A stretch of 64,000 nucleotides of DNA from contig NC_012483.1 in assembly GCF_000022565.1 (NCBI RefSeq), forward strand, positions 3,410,001 to 3,474,000. Direction: 5' to 3'. The notes beneath the pieces were generated by a model, which was given only the letters and a program-made list of their open reading frames with translations, was not told where the DNA came from and did not search any database. Made by a program: the position numbers and the translations under genes. Below are positions 34,047 to 42,925 of this stretch, one piece after another (within the stretch, counting starts at the first letter, position 1; every line of letters begins with the position of its first letter). The stretch comes from Acidobacterium capsulatum ATCC 51196. GTDB taxonomy: Bacteria; Acidobacteriota; Terriglobia; Terriglobales; Acidobacteriaceae.

Positions 34047-34901
34047 GTGAGCGAAGTGAAACGGGTGGGGGTGCTGGGCGCCGGTACCATGGGCAATGGC
34101 ATTGCGCATGTCTTTGCCAGAAGCGGATTTGACGTGCGGCTGTGCGAGGTGGAGCAGCGCTTTCTGGATCGCGGGACCGAGACCATCCGCAAGAACCTCG
34201 GCCGCGAAGTGAGCAAGGGCAAGCTCTCGCAGCAGGATGCCGACGCGGCGCTGGCGCGCATTGCCGGGACGCTCGACCGGGGAGCGCTTGCCGACTGCGA
34301 TCTGATTGTGGAAGCCGCGACGGAGCGTCTGGAGGTGAAGCGGCAGATCTTTGAAGATCTTGACCGCATCGCGCCGGCCGGGGTGATTCTGGCGAGCAAT
34401 ACCTCGTCCATCTCGATCACGAAGCTCGCTGCCTTCACCGGCCGGCCGGAGCAGGTGATCGGGATGCACTTCTTCAATCCCGTGCCGGTGATGAAGCTGG
34501 TGGAGGTGATTCGCGGACTGGCAACCTCTCAGGCGACGTTCGATACGGTGAAGGCTCTCTCGGAAAAGCTCGGCAAGACGCCGGTCGAGGTGAATGATGC
34601 CGCGGGCTTCGTCTCCAACCGGGTGCTGATGCCGCTACTCAACGAGGCCATGTATGCCGTGATGGAGGGCGTCGCTACACCCGAGGCCGTGGACCAGGTA
34701 TTTCAGCTTGGCATGGCGCATCCGATGGGGCCGCTGACGCTGGCGGATTTCATCGGGCTCGATGTGTGTCTCGACATCATGCGCGTGCTGCTCGAAGGGC
34801 TCGGCGACCCGAAATACCGCCCATGCCCGCTGCTGATTCGCATGGTGGATGCCGGATGGATGGGGCGCAAGAGCGGGCGCGGATTCTTCCGCTACGAGTG
34901 A
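34047..34901 (+). CDS. 3-hydroxyacyl-CoA (3-hydroxybutyryl-CoA) dehydrogenase
   Basis: A 284-residue NAD(P)-dependent dehydrogenase that interconverts 3-hydroxyacyl-CoA and 3-oxoacyl-CoA. The Rossmann motif VGVLGAGTMGNGIAHVFARSGFDV begins at residue 7. ASNTSSISITKLAA and GMHFFNPVPVMKLVEVI hold catalytic residues, and the C-terminal domain has FVSNRVLMPLLNEAMY and HPMGPLTLADFIGLD. The length fits monofunctional Hbd/PaaH/FadB2 enzymes. Start is GTG 34047 with AAGGAG seven bases upstream. Butyrate, polyhydroxybutyrate or aromatic degradation are possible contexts, but no partner is adjacent. Confidence 0.93.
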   Translation: MSEVKRVGVLGAGTMGNGIAHVFARSGFDVRLCEVEQRFLDRGTETIRKNLGREVSKGKLSQQDADAALARIAGTLDRGALADCDLIVEAATERLEVKRQIFEDLDRIAPAGVILASNTSSISITKLAAFTGRPEQVIGMHFFNPVPVMKLVEVIRGLATSQATFDTVKALSEKLGKTPVEVNDAAGFVSNRVLMPLLNEAMYAVMEGVATPEAVDQVFQLGMAHPMGPLTLADFIGLDVCLDIMRVLLEGLGDPKYRPCPLLIRMVDAGWMGRKSGRGFFRYE

Positions 34902-34971
34902 GGTGGCCGCCGGGATGCGGGGCCGGAATTCGGCGGCTGGATTCACACCGAACAGGCGTATCCTCAAAGCT

Positions 34972-35958
34972 ATGGTTCGGATGACAGTACTCGCCAGCGG
35001 TTCCAAGGGCAACAGCACCCTGGTGGCGAGCAGCCGCACCCGTCTGCTGGTGGATGCAGGGCTGTCGTGCCGCGAGATTTTCAAGCGCATGCGGGCGATG
35101 GGCGAGAGCATTGAAGATCTCGACGCCATCCTCATCACGCATGAGCATCAGGATCACGTGCAGGGCCTCGCCGTCACGGCGCGCAAGCTGGGCATCCCTG
35201 TTTATTTCACTGAGGCCACGCATCGCGCCTGGATGCGCTGGATGACTCCCCGGAAACGGCTCACCTATGCCGAGTGGCTGGAGCAGCAGAAGGCAATGAC
35301 CGCTGCCGGCAAGGAGCCGGCCAGCGACGGCGACGAGGCGCAAGACGCGGCGCAGGAAGAGCGCGAGGAACTGACCCTCGACCTGGCAGCAGCAGCCCAG
35401 AGCAAGGCCGAGCTGGAAGCCCCCGAGCCTAGCAAGCCGGAGAAAGACCCCTGCGAGCTGCCGGGCGTCGAGTACTTTCGGGCGGGCGCGGACTTCTGCA
35501 TCGGCGATATTGCGGTTCGGCCTTTTACCATTCCGCACGATGCGGTCGATCCGGTGGGGTTCGTTTTTGAGGTTGAGGGAGTGCGATTAGGTTTCGCGAC
35601 CGACCTTGGGTACATCCCGCCCAACGTGCATGCTCATCTCAAAAAGTGTGATGTGCTGCTGCTCGAAGCCAATCATGACGTGGATATGCTGCGTGACGGC
35701 CCCTATCCATGGTCGGTGAAGCAGCGTGTCATGTCCCGGGTGGGGCATCTCTCGAATGCCGCTGCGGCGGACTTTCTGGAGAACTCCTATGACGGCCAGG
35801 CGGCTTATGTGGTGCTGGCGCATTTGTCAGAGAGCAACAACATGCCGGAACTGGCCAGGGTGGCGGCGGAACAGGCCCTTCGAAACCACATGAGCCTGTT
35901 GGCAAACAAGTTACTTCTGGCGGAGCAGCATGCGCCGCTGGACCCTATTGTTTTGTGA
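34972..35958 (+). CDS. Metallo-beta-lactamase-fold nuclease-like protein (YycJ/WalJ type)
   Basis: A 328-residue MBL-fold protein. It opens with MTVLASGSKGNSTLVASSRTRLLVDAGLSCREI and has the metal motif THEHQDHVQGL, then TIPHDAVDPVGFVFEVEG, FATDLGYI, LLLEANHDVDML and LAHLSESNN, as in YycJ/WalJ 5'-exonuclease-like enzymes. Between residues about 100 and 160 is an acidic, Glu/Ala-rich insert absent from usual members of about 260 residues. ATG 34972 is chosen; ATG 34981 is equally possible, since no good ribosome site marks either. The role is probably in DNA processing or cell-wall-linked regulation, by family only. Confidence 0.88.
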   Translation: MVRMTVLASGSKGNSTLVASSRTRLLVDAGLSCREIFKRMRAMGESIEDLDAILITHEHQDHVQGLAVTARKLGIPVYFTEATHRAWMRWMTPRKRLTYAEWLEQQKAMTAAGKEPASDGDEAQDAAQEEREELTLDLAAAAQSKAELEAPEPSKPEKDPCELPGVEYFRAGADFCIGDIAVRPFTIPHDAVDPVGFVFEVEGVRLGFATDLGYIPPNVHAHLKKCDVLLLEANHDVDMLRDGPYPWSVKQRVMSRVGHLSNAAAADFLENSYDGQAAYVVLAHLSESNNMPELARVAAEQALRNHMSLLANKLLLAEQHAPLDPIVL

Positions 35959-36050
35959 TCAAAAATGGTAGTCTTATCCATGCCCCTCCTGAAACTTCCC
36001 GGCGTTTTTTCACGCCGTGCAGAGCAGGTTGAGCTTGCAAGGAGGGTGAT

Positions 36051-36521
36051 ATGGCAATGAAGACTTGTAACGATCCCGTAGTTGGCGACATTCTTTCCAG
36101 TTGGCGCTATGACATCTCCGGAATTGTGCCCGAGATGCGGACCGATTACGAAGAGCATCTTGCCACCTGCCAATTTTGCCGGTCGCGGCAACGCCTGCAT
36201 CGCGCCATTGACGTGGTGCTGATTGGCGTCACCACGCTGTCGAGTGTGTTGTTTGTGCTGGCTTTGGCGATCATCCACAAGGTCGAGCCGCTCAGGACCT
36301 TTGCCCTCTTCATCTTTCACATTCAGCACATAGCTGTGGTGCTCACGCTGCAGGTGGTGGCGTTGGCAGGGCTGCTGGTTTCGCTGCTGGCATGGCTGCT
36401 GGTGGCCGTGGCAACGCCGGCCCCCATGTACCTGACCGGAGTGGCGCTGGCGCAGGCCCGGGTGCTGCAGGCACGCCTGCCGGAAGAGTGGCGCAGCCGC
36501 TTTCAGCGCGGCGCTTTCTAA
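36051..36521 (+). CDS. Small membrane protein with anti-sigma-like zinc motif
   Basis: A 156-residue protein. The N-terminal 55 residues contain DYEEHLATCQFCRSRQRLHR, resembling the HxxxCxxC motif of zinc-binding anti-sigma factors. Two or three hydrophobic helices follow (VVLIGVTTLSSVLFVLALAII and VVLTLQVVALAGLLVSLLAWLLVAVA). The tail is basic and cytosolic. A perfect AAGGAGG sits ahead of the ATG. No sigma-factor gene is next to it, so its role as an anti-sigma factor is only a possibility. It stands alone, with a terminator after it. Confidence 0.7.
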   Translation: MAMKTCNDPVVGDILSSWRYDISGIVPEMRTDYEEHLATCQFCRSRQRLHRAIDVVLIGVTTLSSVLFVLALAIIHKVEPLRTFALFIFHIQHIAVVLTLQVVALAGLLVSLLAWLLVAVATPAPMYLTGVALAQARVLQARLPEEWRSRFQRGAF

Positions 36522-36548
36522 GTCAAGATTTCGATGAAATGAAAAGGG

Positions 36549-36571
36549 CCGGGACTGATCCCGGACTTTTT
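36549..36571. terminator. Bidirectional terminator between the 36051 gene and pyrD
   Basis: CCGGGA-CTGA-TCCCGG is followed on the plus strand by ACTTTTT, and on the minus strand by CCCTTTTC. It serves two converging genes. Confidence 0.8.
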
Positions 36572-36595
36572 GCGCTTTTGCGCTTGTCTCACTGC

Positions 36596-37564
36596 TCACT
36601 TTGTGGGCAGTTCCATCGCTCCGGTCAACTCTGAGACCCGGGCAATGTGCCGCCGGGCGCACCAGTGCGCGAGCGAGTGGCTGATATTCTCAATCGCGCG
36701 TGGATCGGCATAGCTGGCCGTGCCGACCTGCACGGCGGTGGCCCCGGCCAGCAGGAATTCGACGGCATCTTCTGCCGTGGCGATGCCGCCCATGCCGATG
36801 ACCGGAATTTTGACGGCCTGCGCCGCCTCCCAGACCATGCGAACGGCAATGGGCTTGATGGCCGGGCCGGAGAGCCCTCCAGTGATGTTGCGGATGCGGG
36901 GCTGGCGGGTCTCGACGTCGATCGCGAGTGAGACGAAGGTGTTTACCAGCGAAATGGCGTCTGCGCCCGAGGATTCCGCACAGCGCGCCATGGCCGCGAT
37001 GGAAGTGACGTTGGGCGAGAGCTTCACAATGACCGGCCGCCGGGAGTAGTGGCGGCAATGTGCGACCAGTTCGGCCAGCGCGCCGTGGTCCGCGCCAAAT
37101 GCCATGCCGCCGTGCTTTGTGTTGGGGCAGGAGGCATTGATCTCGTAGGCCGCAATGCCCTCGGCCTCGTTCAGCTTGCGGATGACAGCGACATAATCCT
37201 CGACCTGATAGCCGAAGACGTTCACGATGACGGCGCATTTATAGCGGGCGAGCGGAGGCAGTTTGTCGCGCAGAAAGGCCTCGACACCGATATTTTGCAG
37301 GCCGATGGCATTGATCATTCCGGCGGAGGTCTCAATGAGCCGGGGCGCGGCGTTGCCGGCCATGGGTTCGCGCGAGATGCCTTTGGTGACGAAGCCGCCG
37401 ATGCGATCCAGCGAAACAATGTCTTCAAACTCGATGCCGTAGGCAAAGGTTCCGCTGGCGGCGATGACCGGATTGGCGAACTCAATGCCGGCGACCGTCA
37501 CACGCATGTCCACTGTGTGGGAATGAGCGTGTGTGCCGGGTTGCGAGCTTTTTTCGGCGGTCAT
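36596..37564 (-). CDS. pyrD: Dihydroorotate dehydrogenase, class 1B-type catalytic subunit
   Basis: A 322-residue FMN enzyme of pyrimidine synthesis. It contains NPVIAASGTFAYGIEF, FVTKGIS, NAIGLQNIGVEAFL and EINASCPNTKHGGMAFG, in which the cysteine is the class-1 catalytic base. VIVKLSPNVTSIAAMA, GGLSGPAIKPIAVRMVWE and PVIGMGGIATAEDAVEFLLAGATAVQVGTA complete the barrel. Class 1B enzymes need PyrK for NAD use; pyrK is not in the window. ATG 37564 has AGGAAG upstream; ATG at residue 20 (RVTVAG) is a second choice. The upstream open frame is not used. Confidence 0.94.
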   Translation of the reverse strand: MTAEKSSQPGTHAHSHTVDMRVTVAGIEFANPVIAASGTFAYGIEFEDIVSLDRIGGFVTKGISREPMAGNAAPRLIETSAGMINAIGLQNIGVEAFLRDKLPPLARYKCAVIVNVFGYQVEDYVAVIRKLNEAEGIAAYEINASCPNTKHGGMAFGADHGALAELVAHCRHYSRRPVIVKLSPNVTSIAAMARCAESSGADAISLVNTFVSLAIDVETRQPRIRNITGGLSGPAIKPIAVRMVWEAAQAVKIPVIGMGGIATAEDAVEFLLAGATAVQVGTASYADPRAIENISHSLAHWCARRHIARVSELTGAMELPTK

Positions 37565-37728
37565 GCGCGAGCTTCCTGTGAGGGCGGTTTCGGTGGACCG
37601 GCTACGGCGTGAATCGATGCGCGAAAATGGGTGGGAGACAAATTCATTGCTAATTGAGTGTAAATCCGCGGGAGTTTTTGCCCGCCTGAGGGGAATGGTT
37701 GCCTCATTTATTGCATCCAAGTAAAGAA

Positions 37729-38556
37729 ATGACGACAAAATTGAGTTGCCACACCTTGCCTGCCGGCTGGGAAGGAGCCCCCGCGCAGGCGAAATTCTGG
37801 GAAATGCTGCAACAGAGCCGCCGTTGGCTGTTGCTGCTGGATTATGACGGCACGCTGGCTCCCTTTCATCAGGACCGTATGCAGGCCGTGCCGTATGCGG
37901 GAGTTTCCGAGCGGCTGGAGGCGCTGGCCGATCGCTCCCAGGGACGGGTGGTGATCATCAGCGGCCGACAGATTGAAGACCTCAAGCAACTGCTGCCGCT
38001 GCGGCAGCCGGTGGAAATGTGGGGATCGCATGGCCGCGAGCACCTGGATCACGACGGCAGTTATCGCGTGGTGGATCTGAATCCTGCGGAGCGGCAGGTG
38101 GTGGATGGACTCGCGAAGGAGATGGCGGCGCGCGGCTGGGGACACCAGTTGGAGCATAAGCCGACGGCGCTGGCAGTTCACTGGCGCGGTCTGCCGGAAG
38201 AGGCGCAGCGGTCGATCCGGAACGCCGCCGAGGCCTATTTTGCGAGCGTGCAGGCCCCGGCCACGCTCGAGATGATGCCCTTTGAGTCCGGCATTGAGCT
38301 GCGGTCGCGCTCGCGCACCAAGGGGCAGGTGGTGGCGGAGATTCTGGCCGAGGAGCCGGACGACGCACCGGCTGCGTTTCTGGGCGATGACTGGACCGAT
38401 GAAGACGGGTTTGCCGTGCTCGGGGAGCGCGGACTGGGCATCCTGGTGCGGCCGGAAGCACGCGAGAGTTGCGCGAAGTTTCATCTGACGCCGCCCGGCG
38501 AGCTGATTCGCTTCCTTGACCGCTGGCTGGAACATACGAAAGAGAGCATCGCATGA
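37729..38556 (+). CDS. otsB: Trehalose-6-phosphate phosphatase
   Basis: A 275-residue HAD-fold phosphatase that removes phosphate from trehalose-6-phosphate. Motif I is LLLDYDGTLAPF, followed by VVIISGRQIEDLKQLLP, WGSHGREH and motif IV GDDWTDEDGFAVL. It precedes otsA with a four-base ATGA overlap, so the two are co-translated. The start is uncertain: ATG 37729 has only a weak AAAGAA upstream, while an in-frame TTG at 37699 has GAGGGG five bases before it and would add ten residues. Trehalose protects against drying and acid or osmotic stress. Confidence 0.94.
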   Translation: MTTKLSCHTLPAGWEGAPAQAKFWEMLQQSRRWLLLLDYDGTLAPFHQDRMQAVPYAGVSERLEALADRSQGRVVIISGRQIEDLKQLLPLRQPVEMWGSHGREHLDHDGSYRVVDLNPAERQVVDGLAKEMAARGWGHQLEHKPTALAVHWRGLPEEAQRSIRNAAEAYFASVQAPATLEMMPFESGIELRSRSRTKGQVVAEILAEEPDDAPAAFLGDDWTDEDGFAVLGERGLGILVRPEARESCAKFHLTPPGELIRFLDRWLEHTKESIA

Positions 38557-40016
38557 AAGAACGCGAAGTGGTGATTGTTTCGAATCGCCTGCCGCTGTCG
38601 ATCAAGCACGATCAGGGCGTGGCGAAGGCCCGGCGCAGCAGCGGCGGGCTGGTGACGGCGTTGCTGCCGATTCTCAGGGACAAGGGCGGCGTGTGGATCG
38701 GCAATGCCGGCACGCATGAAGACGAGCACGCGACGGAACTGCTCCAGCAGGAAGCGCGCAATGAGGGATTCGCCTGCGTGCCGATCTATGTGACCGAGCA
38801 GGAAGACCGCAACTTCTACGAGGGTTTTTCCAACCAGGTGCTCTGGCCGCTCTTCCATGATTTCATTGGCGAGTGCCGCTTTGAGCCGGCCTACTGGGAG
38901 TTTTACCGCAAGGTCAACGCCAAGTTTGCCGATGCGGTGATGAGCGTCTATCGCGGCGATCAGACGCTATGGGTGCATGATTACCAGTTGATGCACGTGG
39001 CCGCTGCGCTGCGTGAGCGCGGCTGCAAGGGCCGGGTCGCCTTCTTTCTGCATACGCCGTTTCCTTCCTATGACGTATTTGCCAAGCTGCCGTGGCGGCG
39101 CGATCTGCTGCTTTCGCTGTTGCAGTATGACCTGATCGGCTTGCAGACCGAGCGGGACACGCGCAACCTGGTAAGCTGCCTTCGTCGGCTGGTTCCCGAG
39201 GCCGTGATGACCTCGACGCACACGGCGCATCACGTGATGTTTCAGGGGCGCCGGATTGTCATTCAGGACTTTCCCATCTCGATCGACTTTGAGGAGTTTG
39301 CGCAGGCCGCCCGGGAGCCGGAGGTGGAAGAGCGCACGCGGTCGATCATTGCGCGCATGGGCATGGGGCAGATGATCTTTGGCGTGGACCGGCAGGATTA
39401 CACCAAGGGCATTCCGCACCGGCTGCGCGCTTATGGGGCACTGCTGCGCCGGCGGCCGGATCTGGTGGGCCGCGTGCGGCTGGTGCAGATCGTGGTGCCG
39501 AGCCGGCAGAATATTCCCGGCTATGAGGCGCTCAAGGCGCGCATTGAGCACCTGGTGGCGAGCATCAACGGCGAATTCACGCAGCCGGGCTGGGTGCCGA
39601 TTCACTACATTCACCGCTCCATTCCCCGCGAGGAGCTGCTGGCGCTCTATCGCGCTGCCAATGTGGCGCTGGTGACGCCTCTCAAAGACGGCATGAACCT
39701 TGTGGCGAAAGAATTCTGCGCCACGCGCATCGATGACCATGGCGTGCTGGTGCTGAGCGAGTTTGCCGGGGCCGCGGCCGAGATGTATCGCGGAGCGCTG
39801 CTGGTGAATCCGTTTGACCTGGAAGGCGTGGCCGGGGCGCTTGAACAGGCGCTGGAGATGCCCCTGAATCAGCAGCAGGAGCGCATGCGCAAGTTGCGGC
39901 GTTTTCTCAAGCATGCCAACGTGCATCGCTGGGTGAATGAATTCATGCAGGTCATTGAGCACGTGAACCATCACGGCTCGACGCGCTCGAATCACGGCTC
40001 TGCACGCTCGAAGTAA
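38553..40016 (+). CDS. otsA: Trehalose-6-phosphate synthase (GT20)
   Basis: A 487-residue glycosyltransferase that joins glucose from UDP-glucose to glucose-6-phosphate. It starts [13 protein letters not shown] and then has [59 protein letters not shown] and the nucleotide-binding run [15 protein letters not shown]...[12 protein letters not shown]. All are OtsA hallmarks at normal length. It overlaps otsB by four bases. A short repeat-like end ([15 protein letters not shown]) follows the folded domain. A convergent terminator separates it from rsbV. Confidence 0.97.
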   Translation: MKEREVVIVSNRLPLSIKHDQGVAKARRSSGGLVTALLPILRDKGGVWIGNAGTHEDEHATELLQQEARNEGFACVPIYVTEQEDRNFYEGFSNQVLWPLFHDFIGECRFEPAYWEFYRKVNAKFADAVMSVYRGDQTLWVHDYQLMHVAAALRERGCKGRVAFFLHTPFPSYDVFAKLPWRRDLLLSLLQYDLIGLQTERDTRNLVSCLRRLVPEAVMTSTHTAHHVMFQGRRIVIQDFPISIDFEEFAQAAREPEVEERTRSIIARMGMGQMIFGVDRQDYTKGIPHRLRAYGALLRRRPDLVGRVRLVQIVVPSRQNIPGYEALKARIEHLVASINGEFTQPGWVPIHYIHRSIPREELLALYRAANVALVTPLKDGMNLVAKEFCATRIDDHGVLVLSEFAGAAAEMYRGALLVNPFDLEGVAGALEQALEMPLNQQQERMRKLRRFLKHANVHRWVNEFMQVIEHVNHHGSTRSNHGSARSK

Positions 40017-40030
40017 AAGCGCCTGGAAAG

Positions 40031-40064
40031 AGCGAAAGGCTGCCGGTTGCGGCAGCCCTTCGCT
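40031..40064. terminator. Convergent terminator between otsA and rsbV
   Basis: AGCGAA and GGCTGCCG pair with CGGCAGCC and TTCGCT around GTTG, with one A/C mismatch: fourteen pairs. Located 15 bases after otsA and 22 bases after the rsbV stop. Confidence 0.7.
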
Positions 40065-40085
40065 GGAAACAGGAATCAGTGAAGA

Positions 40086-40433
40086 CTAGCGGGCGAAAGA
40101 GGCGATGGCGCTGGCTTCGTCGTCCTTGATGTCGAAGACGGTGTAGAGCTTGGTGATCTGCAGCAGGTCGTGGACCTTCTTGGTCAGATTCAGCAGCTTC
40201 AGGTCGCCGCCCTGGTTGTGCACGGTGGTAAAGGCGCTCACCAACTCGCCAATGCCCGAGCTATCGATGTAGTTCACATCGCCCAGGTTCAACAGAATCT
40301 GCTTCTGTCCCTTGGCCAGCAGATCGCGAACGGCATCGCGAAGCTGCACACTGCCTTCCCCCAGGGTGATGCGGCCGCTAAGGTCGAGAATCGTAACTCC
40401 ATCCACCTGACGGGTGGTCACTTTCATGCTCAC
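40086..40433 (-). CDS. rsbV: STAS-domain anti-sigma-factor antagonist
   Basis: A 115-residue STAS protein. The phosphorylation loop [15 protein letters not shown] holds the conserved serine pair, and [23 protein letters not shown] is the usual first half. In the partner-switch system the unphosphorylated form binds RsbW-like kinase and frees a sigma factor or other target. It lies directly downstream of the kinase gene (15-base gap), consistent with one operon. Start is GTG 40433 with GGAGG ten bases ahead; ATG 40427 is also possible. No sigma gene or RsbU-type phosphatase is adjacent. The gene symbol is by analogy. Confidence 0.88.
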   Translation of the reverse strand: MSMKVTTRQVDGVTILDLSGRITLGEGSVQLRDAVRDLLAKGQKQILLNLGDVNYIDSSGIGELVSAFTTVHNQGGDLKLLNLTKKVHDLLQITKLYTVFDIKDDEASAIASFAR

Positions 40434-40448
40434 AGAAAAAATCCTCCG

Positions 40449-40889
40449 TTAAAGAGTTGGTTTGGCAGTCCCCAGATGCTTGATGAGGGTGAGCTCAGTT
40501 CCCGGATGCAATTGCCTGAAGTGTACTTCATCCATGAACGAGCGGATCAGAAAGATGCCTCGACCGGAGCCGCGCAGCAGATTCTCAGGCGCGAGGGGGT
40601 CGGGTAAGGTTGCCGGATCGAGTCCGACGCCCTGATCTGTGATGCGGATGATCAGATCTGCGCCGGTGTTCTCAAAGCTTGCGGTGATGCGTTTGTCCGG
40701 ATCGTATGCATTGCCGTGCAGCACGGCATTGACGGCAGCCTCCCGCACGGCCATGGAGATGCGGAAGGTTTCGTCGTCATCGATGCCGGCCTGACGCGCC
40801 ATCTGTTCGGCGGTCTGTTCTACCTTGTCGACACTGTCGAGCGAGGATGCGAGCGTGTAGGTGATACGCGTTTCCTCTTTTCCCTTCAA
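40449..40889 (-). CDS. rsbW: RsbW-like anti-sigma serine kinase
   Basis: A 146-residue GHKL ATPase. The N-box is ISMAVREAAVNAVLHGNAYD, the G1 box ITDQGVGLD and the G2 box GSGRGIFLIRSFMDEV. It would bind a target (often a sigma factor) and phosphorylate the STAS partner encoded next. Start is TTG 40889 with GAGGAAAG six bases upstream. The target is not in the window, so the output of this switch is unknown; Acidobacteria also use such pairs outside sigma control. The gene symbol is by analogy. Confidence 0.87.
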   Translation of the reverse strand: MKGKEETRITYTLASSLDSVDKVEQTAEQMARQAGIDDDETFRISMAVREAAVNAVLHGNAYDPDKRITASFENTGADLIIRITDQGVGLDPATLPDPLAPENLLRGSGRGIFLIRSFMDEVHFRQLHPGTELTLIKHLGTAKPTL

Positions 40890-41108
40890 GTAGCTTTCCT
40901 CGCCTTTTTGCGAACAGCCTGCCTGTGAGGGCAGTTTGCTTGCTCAGCCACGGGATGTCAAGCGGAACGGTTTTCAGCCCTGGACCCGGGATGCGTCGAA
41001 CGGTAAATTCCCGCAGGAAAACGGCATCAACCGGCCGCAACTTTCTATAGAGGGGATGGGTTCAAAGAGGCATGCAGTTGGCAGTAGGCAGTACCTGGGA
41101 GAAAGCAA

Positions 41109-41444
41109 ATGAAGCCGCGTAACTGGAAACTATTTGGTATAGCCCTATTCGCTTTGAGCACCAGCATGGCCCTTGCGCAGGAGTCGGGCCGGACCGCTCA
41201 GAACCGTAAGTATGAGCAGCAGCATCGCATTGCGCAGGGCGTGCGCAGCGGTCAGCTCACTGGGCGCGAAACGCGGCATTTGGAAGGCCGTGAAGTGCGC
41301 ATCAACCATGAAGAGCGCCACATGCGTGCAAACCATGACGGGCATCTCACGCCGGCCAATCGCGCTCGCATTCAACGGCAGCAGAACCGCACCTCGCGAG
41401 CTATCTACAACAAGAAGCACAACGCCGCGCACCGCCCCTACTAG
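41109..41444 (+). CDS. Small exported basic, His-rich protein of a conserved type
   Basis: A 111-residue protein with signal peptide (FGIALFALSTSMALAQ). The mature 85 or so residues are basic and helical in character: IAQGVRSGQLTGRETRHLE, INHEERHMRANHDGHLTPANRARI, SRAIYNKKHNAAHRPY. This GxxSGQLT...LTPxxxxRI...IYxxKHN plan recurs, to my recollection, in many unannotated periplasmic proteins. About nine histidines are present in the mature part, so metal binding is possible but unproven. ATG has GGAG upstream. It lies 99 bases before the metal-transport pair. Confidence 0.7.
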   Translation: MKPRNWKLFGIALFALSTSMALAQESGRTAQNRKYEQQHRIAQGVRSGQLTGRETRHLEGREVRINHEERHMRANHDGHLTPANRARIQRQQNRTSRAIYNKKHNAAHRPY

Positions 41445-41543
41445 AGGCGTTTGCCCTTCCTCAGGTCGCCCCGTCTGGAGGGGAGAAAAACTCCTCCTGA
41501 CGAGGCGCGATTTCCCTCTGGCTGGCCTGTTACCATCGACCCG

Positions 41544-42821
41544 ATGGCCGCCCCGCACAGCCGTACGACCCTGACTATGTTGCTTGGCACTCCGGTGGCC
41601 GAGGCGAGCGGGCACCTGTGCGGCAAGGTGAAAGATGTGGCCGTGGCGACTGGCGCCGAGGCCGGCAAGGTGGTCGGCCTAGTAGTCAAGGGCCGCGATG
41701 GGCTGCAGGTGGTCTCCGCCATAGACTTGCGGCGCACGCCCAGCGGCGCGCTCGAACTGCGCCCGGCAGCCATGCTGCGGCCCCTGACGCAGGAAGAAAG
41801 CTTCATCTTATTGCGGCAGGATCTGCTCGACCGGCAGATCATCGATGTGCATGGCCGCAAGGTGGTGCGCGTCAACGACGTGGATCTGCAGTGGGCGAGC
41901 CATGAGCACCTGCACGCGCATCCTGATCATCAACTGGAGCAACTGCGTGTCACCGAAGTGGAGATTGGCCTGCGCGGCGCCGCGCGTCGGCTGCTGCTGG
42001 GGCTGATGCCGGCCGAGACACTGGACCGCCTGGTGCGGCGCATCCCGACCAGCGCGATTCCGTGGGACTTCGTGGACATGATCGAAGTGGACCCGGCGCG
42101 GCGCGTGAAGCTGAAGATTGAGCACGACCGGCTGGCGCAACTGCATCCCTCCGACATTGCAGACATTCTGGAAGAACTGGCTCCGGCCGAGCGCGAGGCG
42201 CTGCTGACCAGCCTCGACGAGGAGGTAGCGGCCGAGGCCCTCGAAGAGGTCGATCCCAAGCTGCAGAAGTCGCTGATGCAGTCGCTTGATACCGAGACAG
42301 CCGCAGCCATTGTGGAGGAGATGGACCCCTCGGCGGCGGCCGACCTGCTCGCCGACCTGAGCGAAGAGCAATCCGAAGCCATTCTGGAGGAGATGGACCC
42401 GGAAGAGCGGCAGGAAGTGGAAGAGCTGCTGGAATTCCGGGAGGATTCCGCCGCGGGCCGCATGACGACGGAGTATGTCTCGGCGTCTCACGAAGCAACG
42501 GTGGCCGATTGCATCGAGGCGCTGCGCGAGTTTGAGGGCGATCTTGAGACGATCACCGAGATTTACCTGCTCGACGAGGAGCGCGTATTGCAGGCCGTGG
42601 TGCCGCTGGCCCGGCTGATGCTTGCCCGGCCCGAGACCCGGGTGCGCGTGCTGAGCGAGCCGCGCCTGATTACCTGCGATCTCGACGCGCACCAGAATCA
42701 CGTGGCGGAACTCTTCGACAAGTACAATCTGCGGGCTCTGCCCGTGCTGGACAAGGAGCGGCGGCTGGCCGGGGTGGTGGAGGCCGATCACGTGATCGCA
42801 TTTTTGCGCGAAAGGCTTTGA
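41544..42821 (+). CDS. PRC-barrel / MgtE N-domain / CBS protein without a pore
   Basis: A 425-residue soluble protein. Residues about 5-80 resemble a PRC-barrel (LGTPVAEASGHLCGKVKDVAVATG). Residues about 190-310 are an MgtE N-terminal superhelix (HPSDIADILEELAPAEREALLTSLDEEVAAEALEEVDP... EEMDPSAAADLLADLSEEQSEAILEEMDPEE). Two CBS motifs follow (AAGRMTTEYVSASHEATVADCIEALRE and LRALPVLDKERRLAGVVEADHVI). In MgtE this N/CBS module binds cytosolic magnesium and gates the channel, but no membrane domain is encoded here. The NRAMP-like gene follows by 104 bases, so this may be its separate regulator. ATG 41544 is chosen because the upstream open frame looks non-coding. Confidence 0.86.
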   Translation: MAAPHSRTTLTMLLGTPVAEASGHLCGKVKDVAVATGAEAGKVVGLVVKGRDGLQVVSAIDLRRTPSGALELRPAAMLRPLTQEESFILLRQDLLDRQIIDVHGRKVVRVNDVDLQWASHEHLHAHPDHQLEQLRVTEVEIGLRGAARRLLLGLMPAETLDRLVRRIPTSAIPWDFVDMIEVDPARRVKLKIEHDRLAQLHPSDIADILEELAPAEREALLTSLDEEVAAEALEEVDPKLQKSLMQSLDTETAAAIVEEMDPSAAADLLADLSEEQSEAILEEMDPEERQEVEELLEFREDSAAGRMTTEYVSASHEATVADCIEALREFEGDLETITEIYLLDEERVLQAVVPLARLMLARPETRVRVLSEPRLITCDLDAHQNHVAELFDKYNLRALPVLDKERRLAGVVEADHVIAFLRERL

Positions 42822-42925
42822 TTCGCCTTCCGGCATCCGCGTTCTTCCTCATGCGCGCGTGATATGTTCGCCAAGGAAGCTGATGCTTTCCTAACCCATG
42901 TAGACCGAGAGCACAACGCGCCGCG

